Part shown: in pieces, positions 1-11,300 of the stretch
Numbering within the stretch: the stretch's first letter is position 1
Layout: each line of letters starts with the position of its first letter
Assembly: GCA_021234155.1 (NCBI GenBank)
Contig: JAJEKV010000261.1
Location: 124,001-188,000, forward strand
Origin: Isoetes taiwanensis
Taxonomy: Eukaryota > Streptophyta > Lycopodiopsida > Isoetales > Isoetaceae
Direction: 5' to 3'
Length of the DNA: 64,000 nt
Notes under the pieces: generated by a model
What the model saw: the letters and a program-made list of their open reading frames with translations, nothing else
What the model was told of the DNA's origin: nothing
Databases searched by the model: none
Translations under genes and position numbers: made by a program

Positions 1-136
1 TTCAAGTCTTGAGGATGAGAGACTGGGTCTGTTTGCCTTCATGATTGATAATGGCATGTATTATCTTCAGTGGGGAATAACAACCACGACATTTGTGTGG
101 TCTATCATTCGTTTATTCGTCCAATCTGATTTTGGC
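1..136 (+). repeat. Duplicated gene fragment, identical to 1645-1780
   Basis: The first 136 bases of the window match 1645-1780 base for base; that stretch is the middle of the gene downstream. The copies diverge abruptly after TTTGGC: here the frame meets a TAG two codons later, followed by GTAATA. The fragment is either the visible end of an upstream tandem copy of the gene or a small segmental duplication. Perfect identity implies a recent event or an assembly duplicate. What precedes it lies outside the window. Confidence 0.85.
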
Positions 137-183
137 ATTTAGGTAATATACTCTTAATGGTGAGCACCACCAGGGAAACAAAG

Positions 184-1092
184 ATGACGTATTTAATAAA
201 ATTTGGACTTATTCAAATCTAATAAATGTACTTCAAGGATGCCTTGATAATATTATATATATTTTTAGCTCTTATTGATTTTAATAATTTGTTATGTTTA
301 TCTTTAGATAACAAATATGATACTTACTAAAATTTAAAGTTGCTTTCTAAACTAATTCTCAGTTTCATCTATTTATAATTAAATTTTCATCTAAGATAAC
401 TCTGTATAATTAAAATGTTATATTCTTTTCAAAATATTTAAAGAAAGTTTTAGATTGAAATTAATTAAATGATTACGTTTATATTTAATAAAAATTGAAT
501 AGTTTATTATTGATTAAATGTCAATATATTTTATTTCATCAATAATAAATTATTCAATGGTTATTAATAAAACAATAAATTTATATCATTTAATTAATTT
601 CAACCTAAAACTTTTCTTAAAGTTTTTAAAAGTGTAAAAGTTTGTAAATTCTTAAAATCTAATAATATTTTTAAGTCAATCACTTATGAAACCATCAGAT
701 TTCATTTAATTATCATGGTTGTTAAATTTGAATCTATTAAATCACTACAAATTGAAATTGTTATATTCTTGAAATGTCCAATTTTAAATAGATTCAAATA
801 AAAAAATTAGTTTGGAAAGCAAGTTTATTCTTTGATAACCATTATAATTTTAATTGAAAGATAAACTTATATAATTAAAACTTATAAATATATAACAATA
901 AAGCAGACTAAAAAAACACATTTATAATGGCGTTCTTGAAGTGTTATATATTAAATTTGAATAAGTCCAAATATAATTAAAACTTATAAAAATTATAACA
1001 ATAAAGAAGAATAAAAAAATACATTTATAATGGCGTTCTTGAAGTGCTATCTATTAAATCTGAATAAGTCCAAATTTTGTTGAATATGTCAT
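184..1092. mobile_element. Foldback / MITE-like element with long terminal inverted repeats
   Basis: The ends are inverted copies: ATGAC..ATTTGGACTTATTCAAAT on the left and its near reverse complement ending in GTCAT on the right. The similarity continues inward for more than 90 bases and reappears near the centre, where 495-516 pairs with about 541-560. The element is very AT-rich, has no coding capacity and could fold into one long hairpin. AAAG precedes the left end (180-183) and follows the right end (1093-1096), a possible 4-bp target duplication. Its right end is 19 bases upstream of the ATG of the next gene. The superfamily is not assigned. Confidence 0.65.
871..1075. repeat. Tandem duplication, period about 102 bp
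   Basis: Two adjacent copies (871-972 and 973-1075), each containing TTTATAATGGCGTTCTTGAAG. They lie in the right arm of the foldback element and explain why the two arms differ in length. Confidence 0.8.
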
Positions 1093-1111
1093 AAAGGGAA
1101 AGAATATTTCT

Positions 1112-1532
1112 ATGGAGGAAGGAAATGCTAACCAGCATGATATAGAAGAGGGCAATGAGGCAGCCTTACCTTCACATGATCTGCGTAAAGTGTTGTATGA
1201 AAGATTTTTTGTGAAGAAAGAGCCGGAGGAGGTGGAAGTCCAAAAGCAATCGCAAAGAATTGAGTGGATCAAGATGATTATATGTCTAAAGGCGATGTTC
1301 ATTCAGCTTTCATTATGGTTTTCCAAAGTGAACGGTTTCCTGGGAGCCGCTGTATTGTTGGGCGGCTTTGTGAGCCAGCTCTCGTCTTATGACTTTCATC
1401 TGATCTCTGCATTTATCTTAGGCAGTGCCATTAGAGTCTTTGGTGCCACTGTCTACCAGCCTACGCTCGTGCATCCTTACCAAGTTTACCAAGGAATACT
1501 AAATCTTTTGCTTCCTGCCATTCCATTGGTAA

Positions 1533-1628
<96 letters not shown>

Positions 1629-2987
1629 CTCTTTCGCCAGAATTTTCAAGTCTTGAGGATGAGAGACTGGGTCTGTTTGCCTTCATGATTGATAATGGCA
1701 TGTATTATCTTCAGTGGGGAATAACAACCACGACATTTGTGTGGTCTATCATTCGTTTATTCGTCCAATCTGATTTTGGCGACCAAAAAAACCAACAAGT
1801 GGCCACCAAGTTCTTTTATGGCATGGTACTTACAGAATCATCAACCTATCTATGTAGCACTGTTTGTTCTATCTTAATCCTCATTAGCTATTATATAGTT
1901 CCTTTTGGATACAGTGGTTTAGGAGCGTGTTATTTAAGTAGTGTTTATGAAAAAGCCTTTAAGGAGAACAGCATAAGGGCTATCAACATGAGCCTTACAG
2001 TGTATGCCTCCCAACAACTTATGGCAGGAGAAACTAGCTTGAGCGGCATCAGAGAGAAACACTATATTATTAAGGTGTTAGCATGCTTGTGGTCAGGCAG
2101 AAACATAACTGACTTCCAGATGAGACTGCAGGTTTTGCTACGTATGCTGGAGCACATTTGGCAAAATTTTGGCACTGGTGATAATACATATTCCAGGCGG
2201 TTAGCATTAAAGCTGCTCTTCCATGAGAGAAGGAAATTTTTCGTAACTGACAGGTATCGACCTTCTGCAAAAATATTAGAAAGAGCAACTCGAGACAACT
2301 CCAAAGCAGTTAGCATGCTAACTGAGATTCCTAACATTGGCTAATTACCTCCATCTACTCCTGCTTGATAATGCAGCCGTGACACTTGAAGAAGCACGTT
2401 GGATGCGCCATCAGAAGGAACAAACATTTGCACTTATAGTTTTGATGAGGTTTGGCCTGCACCTTCAGTCCTCCACTTCCACATTCTTATATAAAGGTCT
2501 AAAGCAAGAGATGTTGAAGTTGGCTAATCAACCTAGGATCATGAGACCTATAGTTGGGTGGCCCATCTGGGCAAGGCGCTGCACCCGACGAAAAGCTGCA
2601 GCTACCCTGGCTCTGTGCTCCTTTGATCGTCAAACCTCCATCGAACTTGACAAGGATCCTGCATATTCGGCTTACTATATCTGTCATCTGGTAGATATAG
2701 GAGATGATTTCTTCTTCCAATGCCTAACTCAGGACCAAAAGGATCAACTCCCTATCGACGTAATGCTTAATGATTATTATAAAACTGCAAATCTCAAGTG
2801 GATGACTAAATGGATCTCCACAATGACACCTTCCATTGGCAAAGCAAAGCTTAAGAACCTGAGCTCCGATGCCGCGCGTTGGCTAGTTAGACTTGTGCAT
2901 ATGGATGACAAAAACAGAGCTCAATTTGCTAATTGGCTCGGAATTGATGAAGACTTGTCCCAATTTGCAATGTATGTCAATCTTTGA
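1112..2987 (+). pseudogene. Unrecognised membrane-protein gene, split by a one-base frameshift
   Basis: I do not recognise this family. The start at 1112 (ATGGAGGAAGG) opens a 410-residue frame to a stop at 2344. A second frame continues at once to 2987 with no overlap in content. The switch is at CATTGGCTAAT (about 2335-2345): removing one G would let the frame run on, so a single-base insertion or sequence error splits a protein of about 625 residues. The N-terminus is acidic and hydrophilic, followed by several hydrophobic, probably membrane-spanning segments (about residues 60-135, 190-215 and 240-275). The C-terminal half is soluble, Leu/Ala-rich and helical in look, perhaps ARM/HEAT-like. 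A run of about 32 Cys codons interrupts the first part; a possible donor (G|GTAAAT at 1529) and acceptor (CGCCAG at 1640) bracket it, but splicing them out would shift the frame. Confidence 0.6.
1534..1628 (+). repeat. (TTG)n trinucleotide microsatellite, about 31 units
   Basis: An uninterrupted TTG/TGT run. In the frame of the host gene it encodes poly-cysteine, which is rarely tolerated in proteins. It therefore either sits in an intron or marks the gene as non-functional. Confidence 0.95.
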
Positions 2988-3700
2988 TTGTTAGCGCTGG
3001 TCCTTTATTGGGCCTTTATCCCTTTATATAAAAGGCAGCCGTTTTAGCGTCTTTCTCCTTTCCACTTTTCTAATACCTAATGTCTTTTATTGTTAATGCA
3101 TCTCTATCTATCTCTCTATTGTTGGGCATGACTGTAAAAATACTATCTATCTGTCTATGTCTCTCTGTCTCTTTTGTGATTTCATTCTAAGCTAGTAAGT
3201 TTAACATACTTGTCTTTGCCTCTTGAGGAAAATCCAATAGCAGTTTCGGCCGATTAGTTAAGGTTTATACATGAATGTTTGTAACAGAGCTTAATCCTTT
3301 CTAAAATCTAAGACTCATGGGAAGCCATGGCATTAAGTTGTGACTGCCCGAGGCCCAAAAACACAGCTCAAGATGGCTCGAGATTTCGTAGGCAAAAGGA
3401 ATCGAAGCCCTTAGTTCTGACCTTGCTAGATTCATCACAAGTAAGAGGTTCTTGATCTTATTATTATTTTCCTCTGTATCATAAATTGGGTTCTTGAAGC
3501 ACAACTTGTAAGGTTCTAATAGAGGATTTTAAAGGTCCATTACAGTTGCAACAAGAGCCACAGGGGAAATACGAATACAGAGGAGATGGCGGATCATCCG
3601 AAAAGAGAGTGTCAGACCAAATGAGGTAACATTTGCAGGTATTCTTATTGAATTATGTTGTGCAGGCATTAAAGGCATAATTATTCAGATGACACAGATG
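2988..3700. other. 3' flank, no gene seen; CTAT/CTCT microsatellite
   Basis: AT-rich downstream sequence of the membrane-protein gene. A degenerate (TCTATCTA/TCTC) repeat lies at about 3101-3175. No coding signal or RNA gene was recognised. Confidence 0.6.
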
Positions 3701-3876
3701 AAAACCTAACCTCCAAAAATATATCTTCACAGGTTTTGGAATCCGAAATAATGGCGATGGTAGAGGATGTCCATGAAAGTCATCCTAGAAAACCTAACCT
3801 CCAAAAATATATCTTCACAGGTTTTGGAATCCGAAATAACGGCGATGGTAGAGGATGTCCATGAAAGTCATCCTAG
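3701..3876. repeat. Exact-looking tandem duplication, period 88 bp
   Basis: Positions 3701-3788 and 3789-3876 are the same 88-bp sequence (starting AAAACCTAACCTCC) with one visible substitution (AATAATGG versus AATAACGG). It lies in non-coding sequence. Confidence 0.9.
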
Positions 3877-5469
3877 AATCGGGACGTTGACAACGGCAAA
3901 CAAAAATTTTCCAAGGCCGCAAGCATCTGGAGGCAGGACATTTCCAACCGGCATCGACTTTATTTTTCTTAACCCTCCATTTCTTTAGATCAAAATCCAA
4001 CGTCATGTTGCGTGTCCCATGACAAATTTTTAGACACATGGATAGGCTAGGCTTCGAGATAATGTGCCACTCGAGGTTAGGCTGTTGCGTTTAAAAAAAA
4101 AAAGGGAAGAGAGAGAGAAAAGGAGGGAAAAAAATGAAAACAAAACTGAAAAAGAAAAAAACGAAAAAAAGGGGCAAAAACGAGGAAGGGAAAAGGGACG
4201 AATTTGCACAACTCTCTTATAGCCCAAGAACAACTACGGTTGGGCTTGGTTTCTAGTCTATCCATAAAATCATATCAATATTTTTACAACGGCTCTTTTC
4301 CCATTTTGACTTTATGAATTGCTGCTACTAAAATATGGAGTCATCTAGATACATCTGAATGAAAAAAAAAAAAAAGTTTTACTGATCTTAAACATGTCTT
4401 AGCACGTTATAATGCCACTTCATATTGTGAGGCCACTTCCATAAGGCTTGAACACAATTAACTTCAACGTAATCATTTCTTTGTTCCTTCTGACGATGTA
4501 CATTATGATGATGCAATGGTGGAAAAGTCCTACAAGAAAAGGATCCGATGCAGTTTTTAGCTGTAATTGTAGCAAAAAATAGATCCTTTAACCTCAACCA
4601 TTTTACTAGTACACAATCGAGTCTCAGCCAAGGCAAGATACCTGGGCCATGAAGGTGAAGATAATTTGTGCACATCAATGAAAAAAAGTTTTTGGAGGGG
4701 GGGGGGGATTTGCAGGGACAGACACACATTGCCAACTCTGCTTTCGTTTCTAGTTCATCGATTTGAACCCCGGTTGTTAATAGCCTTGGTACTTCTTTCA
4801 GTAGGAAAACTTAATCTATCTTGGTTTCTGAATAGAAGGCTTTCTCCTATGGGTGGTAAATTCATTGCGTCAATAAATTGATTGTTCTTCAAAGAGTACG
4901 CCTTCACAACATTAGAGAAACTTTGTTTCGACACAACATTAGAGCAACTTTGTTTCCACAGTTTGTTTGATTTATGTGGCACATGGTGGAAGGCGTTTAG
5001 AGACCTACAAAATGCATGTAGAGGAGTGTATAAGAATAATGAAAAGGGTTGCATATCTTATTTCCAACATTAGCTTGTCTTACATTTGCTTCAAAAAAAG
5101 CTGCTACAAGGTTCTTAACCCATTTTAAAGTTGAAACAAAGGAAGCAATATCATACTATCATGATAGAAATTACTTAAATTTCTTGCACAAAAGAAAGAT
5201 ATCTAAAAACTGACCTCCTTTTCCCAATGTCTTGAGTCATGGATGCTCGGGGGCTTTGTATTGTACGGGGAGAAGCTAGTCCATTATAAGCTCCCTTCTG
5301 CACAAGAAAAATAGCATTCATAAGTGGATAATAAAGACAACAACAAAGTGGTTTGTAAGTGTGATTCCAAACCGCATCCAGTTGAATGTTAATTTAAGCT
5401 TTCAGCCAGGGCAGGTCTCTTGGCAGCTTTCACCCTATTACTACTACCTCTCTACTATTAAAGTATTTG
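3877..5469. other. No gene seen; purine tract and a 27-bp tandem repeat
   Basis: A strongly purine-biased stretch runs from about 4093 to 4198 (A/G on the plus strand). There is a G10 run near 4697 and a 27-bp tandem repeat (4905-4931, 4932-4958; CACAACATTAGAG core). Short open frames here show no family resemblance. Positions 5080-5469 lie just 3' of the kinase pseudogene. Confidence 0.5.
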
Positions 5470-6731
<1,262 letters not shown>

Positions 6732-6844
6732 CTGCACAGACCTTCCATTAAAATCGAGTTTTAGATTTGCTGCCAAATTTCTACCCTTTATATGTTATTT
6801 CGATGGATTCCCCAATGTTAATTTCTGATTAGGAAAGAATATGA

Positions 6845-7306
6845 TTAGAAACAGACAAATTCTATTCTTCCTCTTTGTACATATTTACAATGAGCCTCGC
6901 TGGAAGTAGCTCCCAACCCATTGAAAAGAGGGCTTTCTTTTGTACCCTTTCTGCTAAGAAAAATCCTTTTATCTCCTTTAACACTCTGAGGACAAAACCG
7001 GGGGGAAGTATACAAACCCACTCTGTTGAAAGACTCATCCTTCACAGATGGGGAGAGAAAATGAGAATCTGAAGCCACCAAACATTCCTTCTGATCCAAG
7101 TTTTGCCTGACTTTGGCCAAGTTGAGGCGAGGAATATCAAAACATTTCTGCTGGAGGGATTTTGTATTTAAACTCTTTTTGGTTTCTCCGGTCTTCTTAG
7201 AAGGGCCATCACCAGGCTTTATAGTCAAGCCAGGCTTTCTGGTGACCTTCCTGAGGCCGGGAAACATATCCACTGGCAAAAAGGCCTCAGCATTCGGTCC
7301 ATCCAC
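6845..7306 (-). CDS. Possible N-terminal exon of the DYRK-like gene
   Basis: A 153-residue open frame in the same direction as, and just upstream of, the kinase exons. It is basic and hydrophilic, rich in Lys/Ser/Pro, as in the disordered N-terminal tails of plant DYRK-type kinases; no domain is recognisable. Only about 110 bases separate it from the first kinase exon, and they hold no room for the missing N-lobe. The exons for it must have been deleted if this belongs to the same gene. Assignment rests on position and composition only. Confidence 0.35.
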   Translation of the reverse strand: MDGPNAEAFLPVDMFPGLRKVTRKPGLTIKPGDGPSKKTGETKKSLNTKSLQQKCFDIPRLNLAKVRQNLDQKECLVASDSHFLSPSVKDESFNRVGLYTSPRFCPQSVKGDKRIFLSRKGTKESPLFNGLGATSSEAHCKYVQRGRIEFVCF

Positions 7307-7574
7307 ATAACATCCTCCTCAATCTTCAATTTTATGAACAGAATTGGATTGAACGTCTAAGTGCAGCCAATTGGATAAGAGGAATGCATCCCATAGGGTA
7401 CGGCTTCCAAGCCGAAGAAACCCAGAAGCTTGTTTTTTGCTATGGGTGATCTGGGCGCCCATGTCAAAGAAGGTCGTCGGAATGGCCGGTGCGTATCATT
7501 TGGACATCCCTAAAGAATAGTTAGGTGCTGTTCTGCCCTCTCGTCCAACCCTCTAGGTTGCTCTAGGCACGGGA

Positions 7575-7998
7575 TAGTCTTACCCTAGTTTGGGGGATCC
7601 CGGAGGGGTGATACCGGAGGACGGGATACCCAAGAGGTGTGATCCCGGAGGACGGGATCCCCGGTTACTGCGCAGTTACTGCGCAAAAATCCTGGCCCTT
7701 ATAGGGATTTTTGGGGCAAACTTGCTGTGGGATTTTCTCCCTCGATCCGGCACCGAATCGCATCGCATCGGTTCATAGCTGGTCGGAATCGGGAGGGCAA
7801 GGGGATCACGTAGATGCAAAGGAAGAAGCAGAACGAGCGCCATTGCATTGGCCTCATTCCGATCCGGTCAAAAAAACAGTCAAAACTGCACAGTAAGGCG
7901 TTAACTGCGCAGTTAACTGTGGGATCCCGGAGGAGGGGATCTCGCGTGGGGATCCCGGAGGAGGGGATCCCATTTGGGGATCCCAGAGGGTAAGACTA
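7575..7998. mobile_element. GC-rich 424-bp MITE with TAGTCTTACCCT termini
   Basis: Left end TAGTCTTACCCT (7575-7586) and right end AGGGTAAGACTA (7987-7998) are perfect 12-bp inverted repeats. Inside, GGGATCCCGGAGG-type units recur near both ends, and TTACTGCGCAGTTACTGCGC (about 7664) faces GTTAACTGCGCAGTTAAC (about 7899) in inverted order, so both arms are long and internally repetitive. CCCTCTAGGTT occurs on both sides outside the element, hinting at duplicated target sequence, although the exact boundary is unclear. There is no coding capacity. It differs sharply in base composition from its AT-rich surroundings. Confidence 0.7.
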
Positions 7999-8009
7999 GG
8001 CATGGCCCT

Positions 8010-8647
8010 CTAGGTTTCTCAAATGACTTTGTAGGTTGGTATTTTTGAGGCCATCCTCAAAAAGATCCACACGATTTTCTGGGATAAGGTAGGGATCCTA
8101 GCATAGAGCTCCCTATAAGCTCATGAATGAAATTAAGTAGTGTCCCAGTCTGCTTGACAGTACAAAGCTTCACTAAAGCATCACGCTACTTCACTAAAGC
8201 ATCACGCTCATCATGAAGTGGTGCATATTCATTTATGAAATGCTTCTTGAACTGATCCCAAGCCTTCACCTCCACACCCTTTGTTCTCAAAGGTGGAGAT
8301 GGAGTATCTCCACCTTTGAGATATTCCATCTCTCCTTGCACACTTGATCCGTCCTACATGCTGCTCATGACCACCATTCTTTAAACCTTCTTGTGTAATA
8401 GGGCTTGTGGGTGGCTGGGTAGATTTTGTTTGAAGGCGATTCATAGGAGGACGATGCCCCTCTTCTTCCTCATGGTCCAAACCTGCTACAAGCCTGTTCA
8501 TTTCTGCAATCTTTTCCTCGGAGTGGGCACATTTATACCATAGTCTACCAGATCAATATCACCAGGATTACCTTGCTCTGGTAATTCTGGCTAATCCTCA
8601 ATCCCTGGCTGTTGCACTGGATCATTAGCCCCAGAAGAGCTTGTCAT
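8010..8647 (-). pseudogene. LTR-retrotransposon gag, 5' part, decayed
   Basis: Reading the minus strand from an ATG just after the primer-binding site, the sequence encodes a Pro/Gln-rich leader and then WDQFKKHFINEYAP, followed by a Leu-rich stretch with QTGTLLNFIHEL. This is the pattern of the retrotransposon gag (capsid) family of plant LTR elements. Stops (for example after GIED) and frame changes show decay. A 21-bp tandem duplication (8168-8188, 8189-8209) adds a repeated ERDALVK-like segment. The 424-bp MITE adjoins it at the 3' side. Ty3 or Copia lineage cannot be decided, as no polymerase is present. Confidence 0.65.
8286..8320. repeat. Perfect 15-bp inverted repeat with 5-base loop
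   Basis: CTCAAAGGTGGAGAT, GGAGT, ATCTCCACCTTTGAG: a perfect hairpin lying inside the decayed gag region. It may be a local templated inversion rather than a functional site. Confidence 0.85.
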
Positions 8648-8650
8648 TGT

Positions 8651-8662
8651 GCTCTGATACCA
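8651..8662 (-). promoter_or_regulatory. Primer-binding site, initiator tRNA-Met type
   Basis: The minus strand reads TGGTATCAGAGC, the standard plant LTR-element site complementary to the 3' end of initiator tRNA-Met. It lies between the probable LTR end (8667) and the gag start (8647), as expected. Confidence 0.85.
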
Positions 8663-8666
8663 AAAT

Positions 8667-9140
8667 TGTTACACCTAATGGAAGCGCCGCCTTTAGCAAG
8701 AAGCGTACACTTACCGCCCACGCCAATGGATTCCTTGAATTTCCCACGGTGTAATCTGCAATCCCTGATTGCCAATAATCCATGAGTGACTGTTTATTTC
8801 AGCTTTTGTAGTTGCCTTAAATCAACTTCTATGGTTGCAGGAAGAAAGGGAAAAGCCAATAGCCAAGATTCCTACTCAATGAGGACGCATGAACGATCTC
8901 TGGAGCGCTTTGGCCATAATAGTATTGGTATGAGTGACCTTTCGGGAACGCTTGGGCTGGAATAGTACTTTAGGTCATAATAGTATTGGGATGAGTGACC
9001 TTCCGAGAAGTTAAGCGCACTTTGGGTCGGAATAGTACTGAGATGGATGGCCTCTTGGAAAGCTTCAGTGTTGCACCCAACCACCGCATTTTTTTTGGAA
9101 CTTAAAAAAGGTTGAGACATATTGATGGGGTCGTTCAACA
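8667..9140 (-). mobile_element. Probable 5' LTR (about 474 bp) of the gag-bearing element
   Basis: On the minus strand the segment begins TGTTGAACGA and ends GGTGTAACA four bases before the primer site, giving TG..CA ends. The inner end is well placed by the primer site; the outer end is a guess because no second LTR is visible. It contains 5S-rRNA-derived sequence in the opposite orientation (8905-9078). Confidence 0.4.
8905..9078 (+). pseudogene. 5S rRNA-derived fragments, partly repeated
   Basis: Positions 9002-9078 align with the 3' two-thirds of plant 5S rRNA: the AAGTTAAGCG box, TTGGG, AGTACT, GATGG, and the end GTGTTGCACCC. Upstream, 8905-8947, 8949-8974 and 8975-9001 are shorter imperfect copies of the same core (CTTGGGC, ATAGTA, ATGAGTGACCT). 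The 5' part of 5S is missing, and many substitutions rule out a working gene. 5S sequences inside LTRs are known from Cassandra elements, but there they share the LTR orientation; here they are antisense to the primer site. Confidence 0.75.
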
Positions 9141-10775
9141 TCTTCTTTAGCTTCAGCTTACTACAAAAGCATCATCCGTCTTCTGCTAAAACCAAGTAAC
9201 TATAGGAGCCCCTCCATTCCTATAACTAATCTATTTGTCATCCAAATGTAGCAGCTTCTATTACCCTCAATGGTTATAATGATTCCTGGTATCCTTTGCA
9301 AACTAGAGGAGAAAGGCTTGAACCAAAATCTAGGAAAGATAGTCAATAAATTGCCAAACCTTATGTTTGAAGACAAGCATTTCCATTGTAAAGGCAATGC
9401 AGATCTCTTAGCTTCCCATGAATCTAAAAACTAGACTTCAGCCTAGCCCTGTAAATTGATTTGAAACATGATGCATTGTTAGAGTTTCCACTAGATCATC
9501 ATGCTTCTTTACAAGTAAAAGTTATCCATCCACATAACCTGTCCTCATAAAGTGAATTTCAAGGTCTCCCACCCCCTGAATTTTAAGAGTTTCAGGTCTA
9601 GTTAGAAATCCCAAGGGGGGTTCACAGTTTTGGGCGTATAACCCATTTGCGTGCACGTCGAGGGGCTTTTTAATGGTTGTTGGCATACGTATATGTCCGT
9701 GAAAATACAAGTTACAGGAACACATTTTTTGTAGACTAACATGAAGGGGAGTGTGGCATGGGAACAACCTTCAACCATATATGAGAGGCCGCCTCCTTGC
9801 GAGTTGCCTCACGCTGTATGGGATTTCCCTTTAAGTTTTGAAGCTTCAAGACAGATTTTGGATTTAACTTTGGTTATTCATTTTGGACAACAAAACAAAA
9901 AAAAAAGGTGTCTCATATCAGGGGCGTTGATGTGCCTTCTTGCTCCAAATGTATCGTATGTATCGAGCTTAGTTGGAACGTCATTTATATTGCATTTGCA
10001 ACTGTTGATTCTCTATTTTAGTTCTTTCTTCAATCTGAACAATATGCAAAAACGCAGCATTGTTTTAGTTCTTTCTTCAATTTGAGCAATATGCTAAACT
10101 GTAGCATTTTGTTTGGCCTATTATCATGCCTTCTTGCATCACGCTCACATTTGTTCTCGTCATTTTTATGACCAAGTTGTACTTATAGTCCCGTGAAACT
10201 TCATTGGCAATGGTAGATGGTTCCTTTTTATGCCAAAAAAGCTGACATTCCAGAAGCAGTTTTGAAGCAGCTGAAGAACTCATTTTCTAGCTACCCATTT
10301 GCTCTTAATAAAGGCATACTAGCAAGGCAATATCTTGATTATCATGTTAGAAATTTTTTTTCTTCTCTATGCTTGATCTGGCCACTAGTATCTTTCCATT
10401 ATTTCATGTAGGAACCAATAATTTGTGGACTGTTACTTCTCCCAGTAGAAGTGATCCTGCGGGCATTAGAAGCTTCTTTACGAAAGAGAACATCAAGTCT
10501 ATTAAGGTATTTCCATTTTGCCAGCAAAGGATTCCAATATAAATTATCACTCCTTCTTATTGTCTTCCATGTGATGGCATGGATGATATTGTTATTGCCA
10601 TTATGTGTCAAAGAACTCATATATGTGTATCTCTATTGTAGCCTGCTACAAGAACATCTGGAATTAACAAGCCATCATTGCTCTATGTAATTAACCATTT
10701 ATACTATTAAGACATAACGGTCCATTTATTGTGAACTTGAAGCTTGAAAAAAGGGCATATGCTACTCGTTTGCAG
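9141..10775. other. No gene recognised
   Basis: Mixed-composition sequence with short open frames on both strands. A frame at 10217-10411 opens with ATGGTTCCTTTTTATG, and 10411-10505 has exon-like edges (TGTAG before, AAG|GTATTT after), but neither resembles a known family. These could be remote exons of the GPAT relic downstream; I see no GPAT N-terminal motif to prove it. Confidence 0.4.
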
Positions 10776-11300
10776 GCCATAGCATTCTATTTGTGTGCAC
10801 TCACAGTACAGGGTTGCTGGAGGAAGGGATGTGACAGGATTAACTTATAGTATCAGCCATGTTTCTGAAGTTATTTGACCCATTAAAACTGCCTTAGCTA
10901 GAGACAGAGAAAGGGATGCTGCAAATATCAAGGCTCTGCTTTAAGAAGGGGGTAAGGTAATTCGTCCAGACGGCACTACATGCAGAGAGCCATTTTTGCT
11001 CAGATTTAGTGTATTGTTTGCAGAATTGAGTGATAAAATTGTTTATGTGGCTCTGGTTGCAAAAGGTAGTAGCTACTATAGTTAGGGGATGGAAAGGTTT
11101 GGATCCCTTTATGTTCTTTTATGAATCCATTTTCCACTTATAAGGTTACATTAATAGAGCAATTGCCCCATAAGCTTACTGTAGCAAGGGATAAAAAGCT
11201 CAGTTGAAGTTGCAAATCACATTTAGAGGGTTCTGGCTTGTACATTTGGCTATGAATGCACCTACACTTGCTTAGGTGAGCATGATCAACAAGCCCTATA
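10776..11300 (+). pseudogene. Glycerol-3-phosphate acyltransferase (GPAT), plant type, pseudogene
   Basis: The translated plus strand gives, in order, the landmarks of land-plant GPATs that acylate glycerol-3-phosphate at the ER for cutin/suberin lipids: ILFVCTHS (acyltransferase block I, its H-x4-D aspartate lost), [40 protein letters not shown] (normally PEGTTCREP), [34 protein letters not shown], and SSVEVANHI with FGYECT. Disruptions are TGA at 10876, TAA at 10942, TAG at 11224 and at least one frameshift after GWKGLDPF. A splice-acceptor-like TTTGCAG ends at 10775, suggesting a genomic rather than processed copy. The N-terminal half was not found. Confidence 0.85.

Noticed and set aside
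1461-1701. Poly-Asn and poly-Gln frames on the minus strand
   Set aside because: They are only the reverse readings of the (TTG)n microsatellite.
8905-9078. Functional 5S rRNA gene
   Set aside because: The 5' third is absent, the core is repeated in fragments and many conserved bases are changed.
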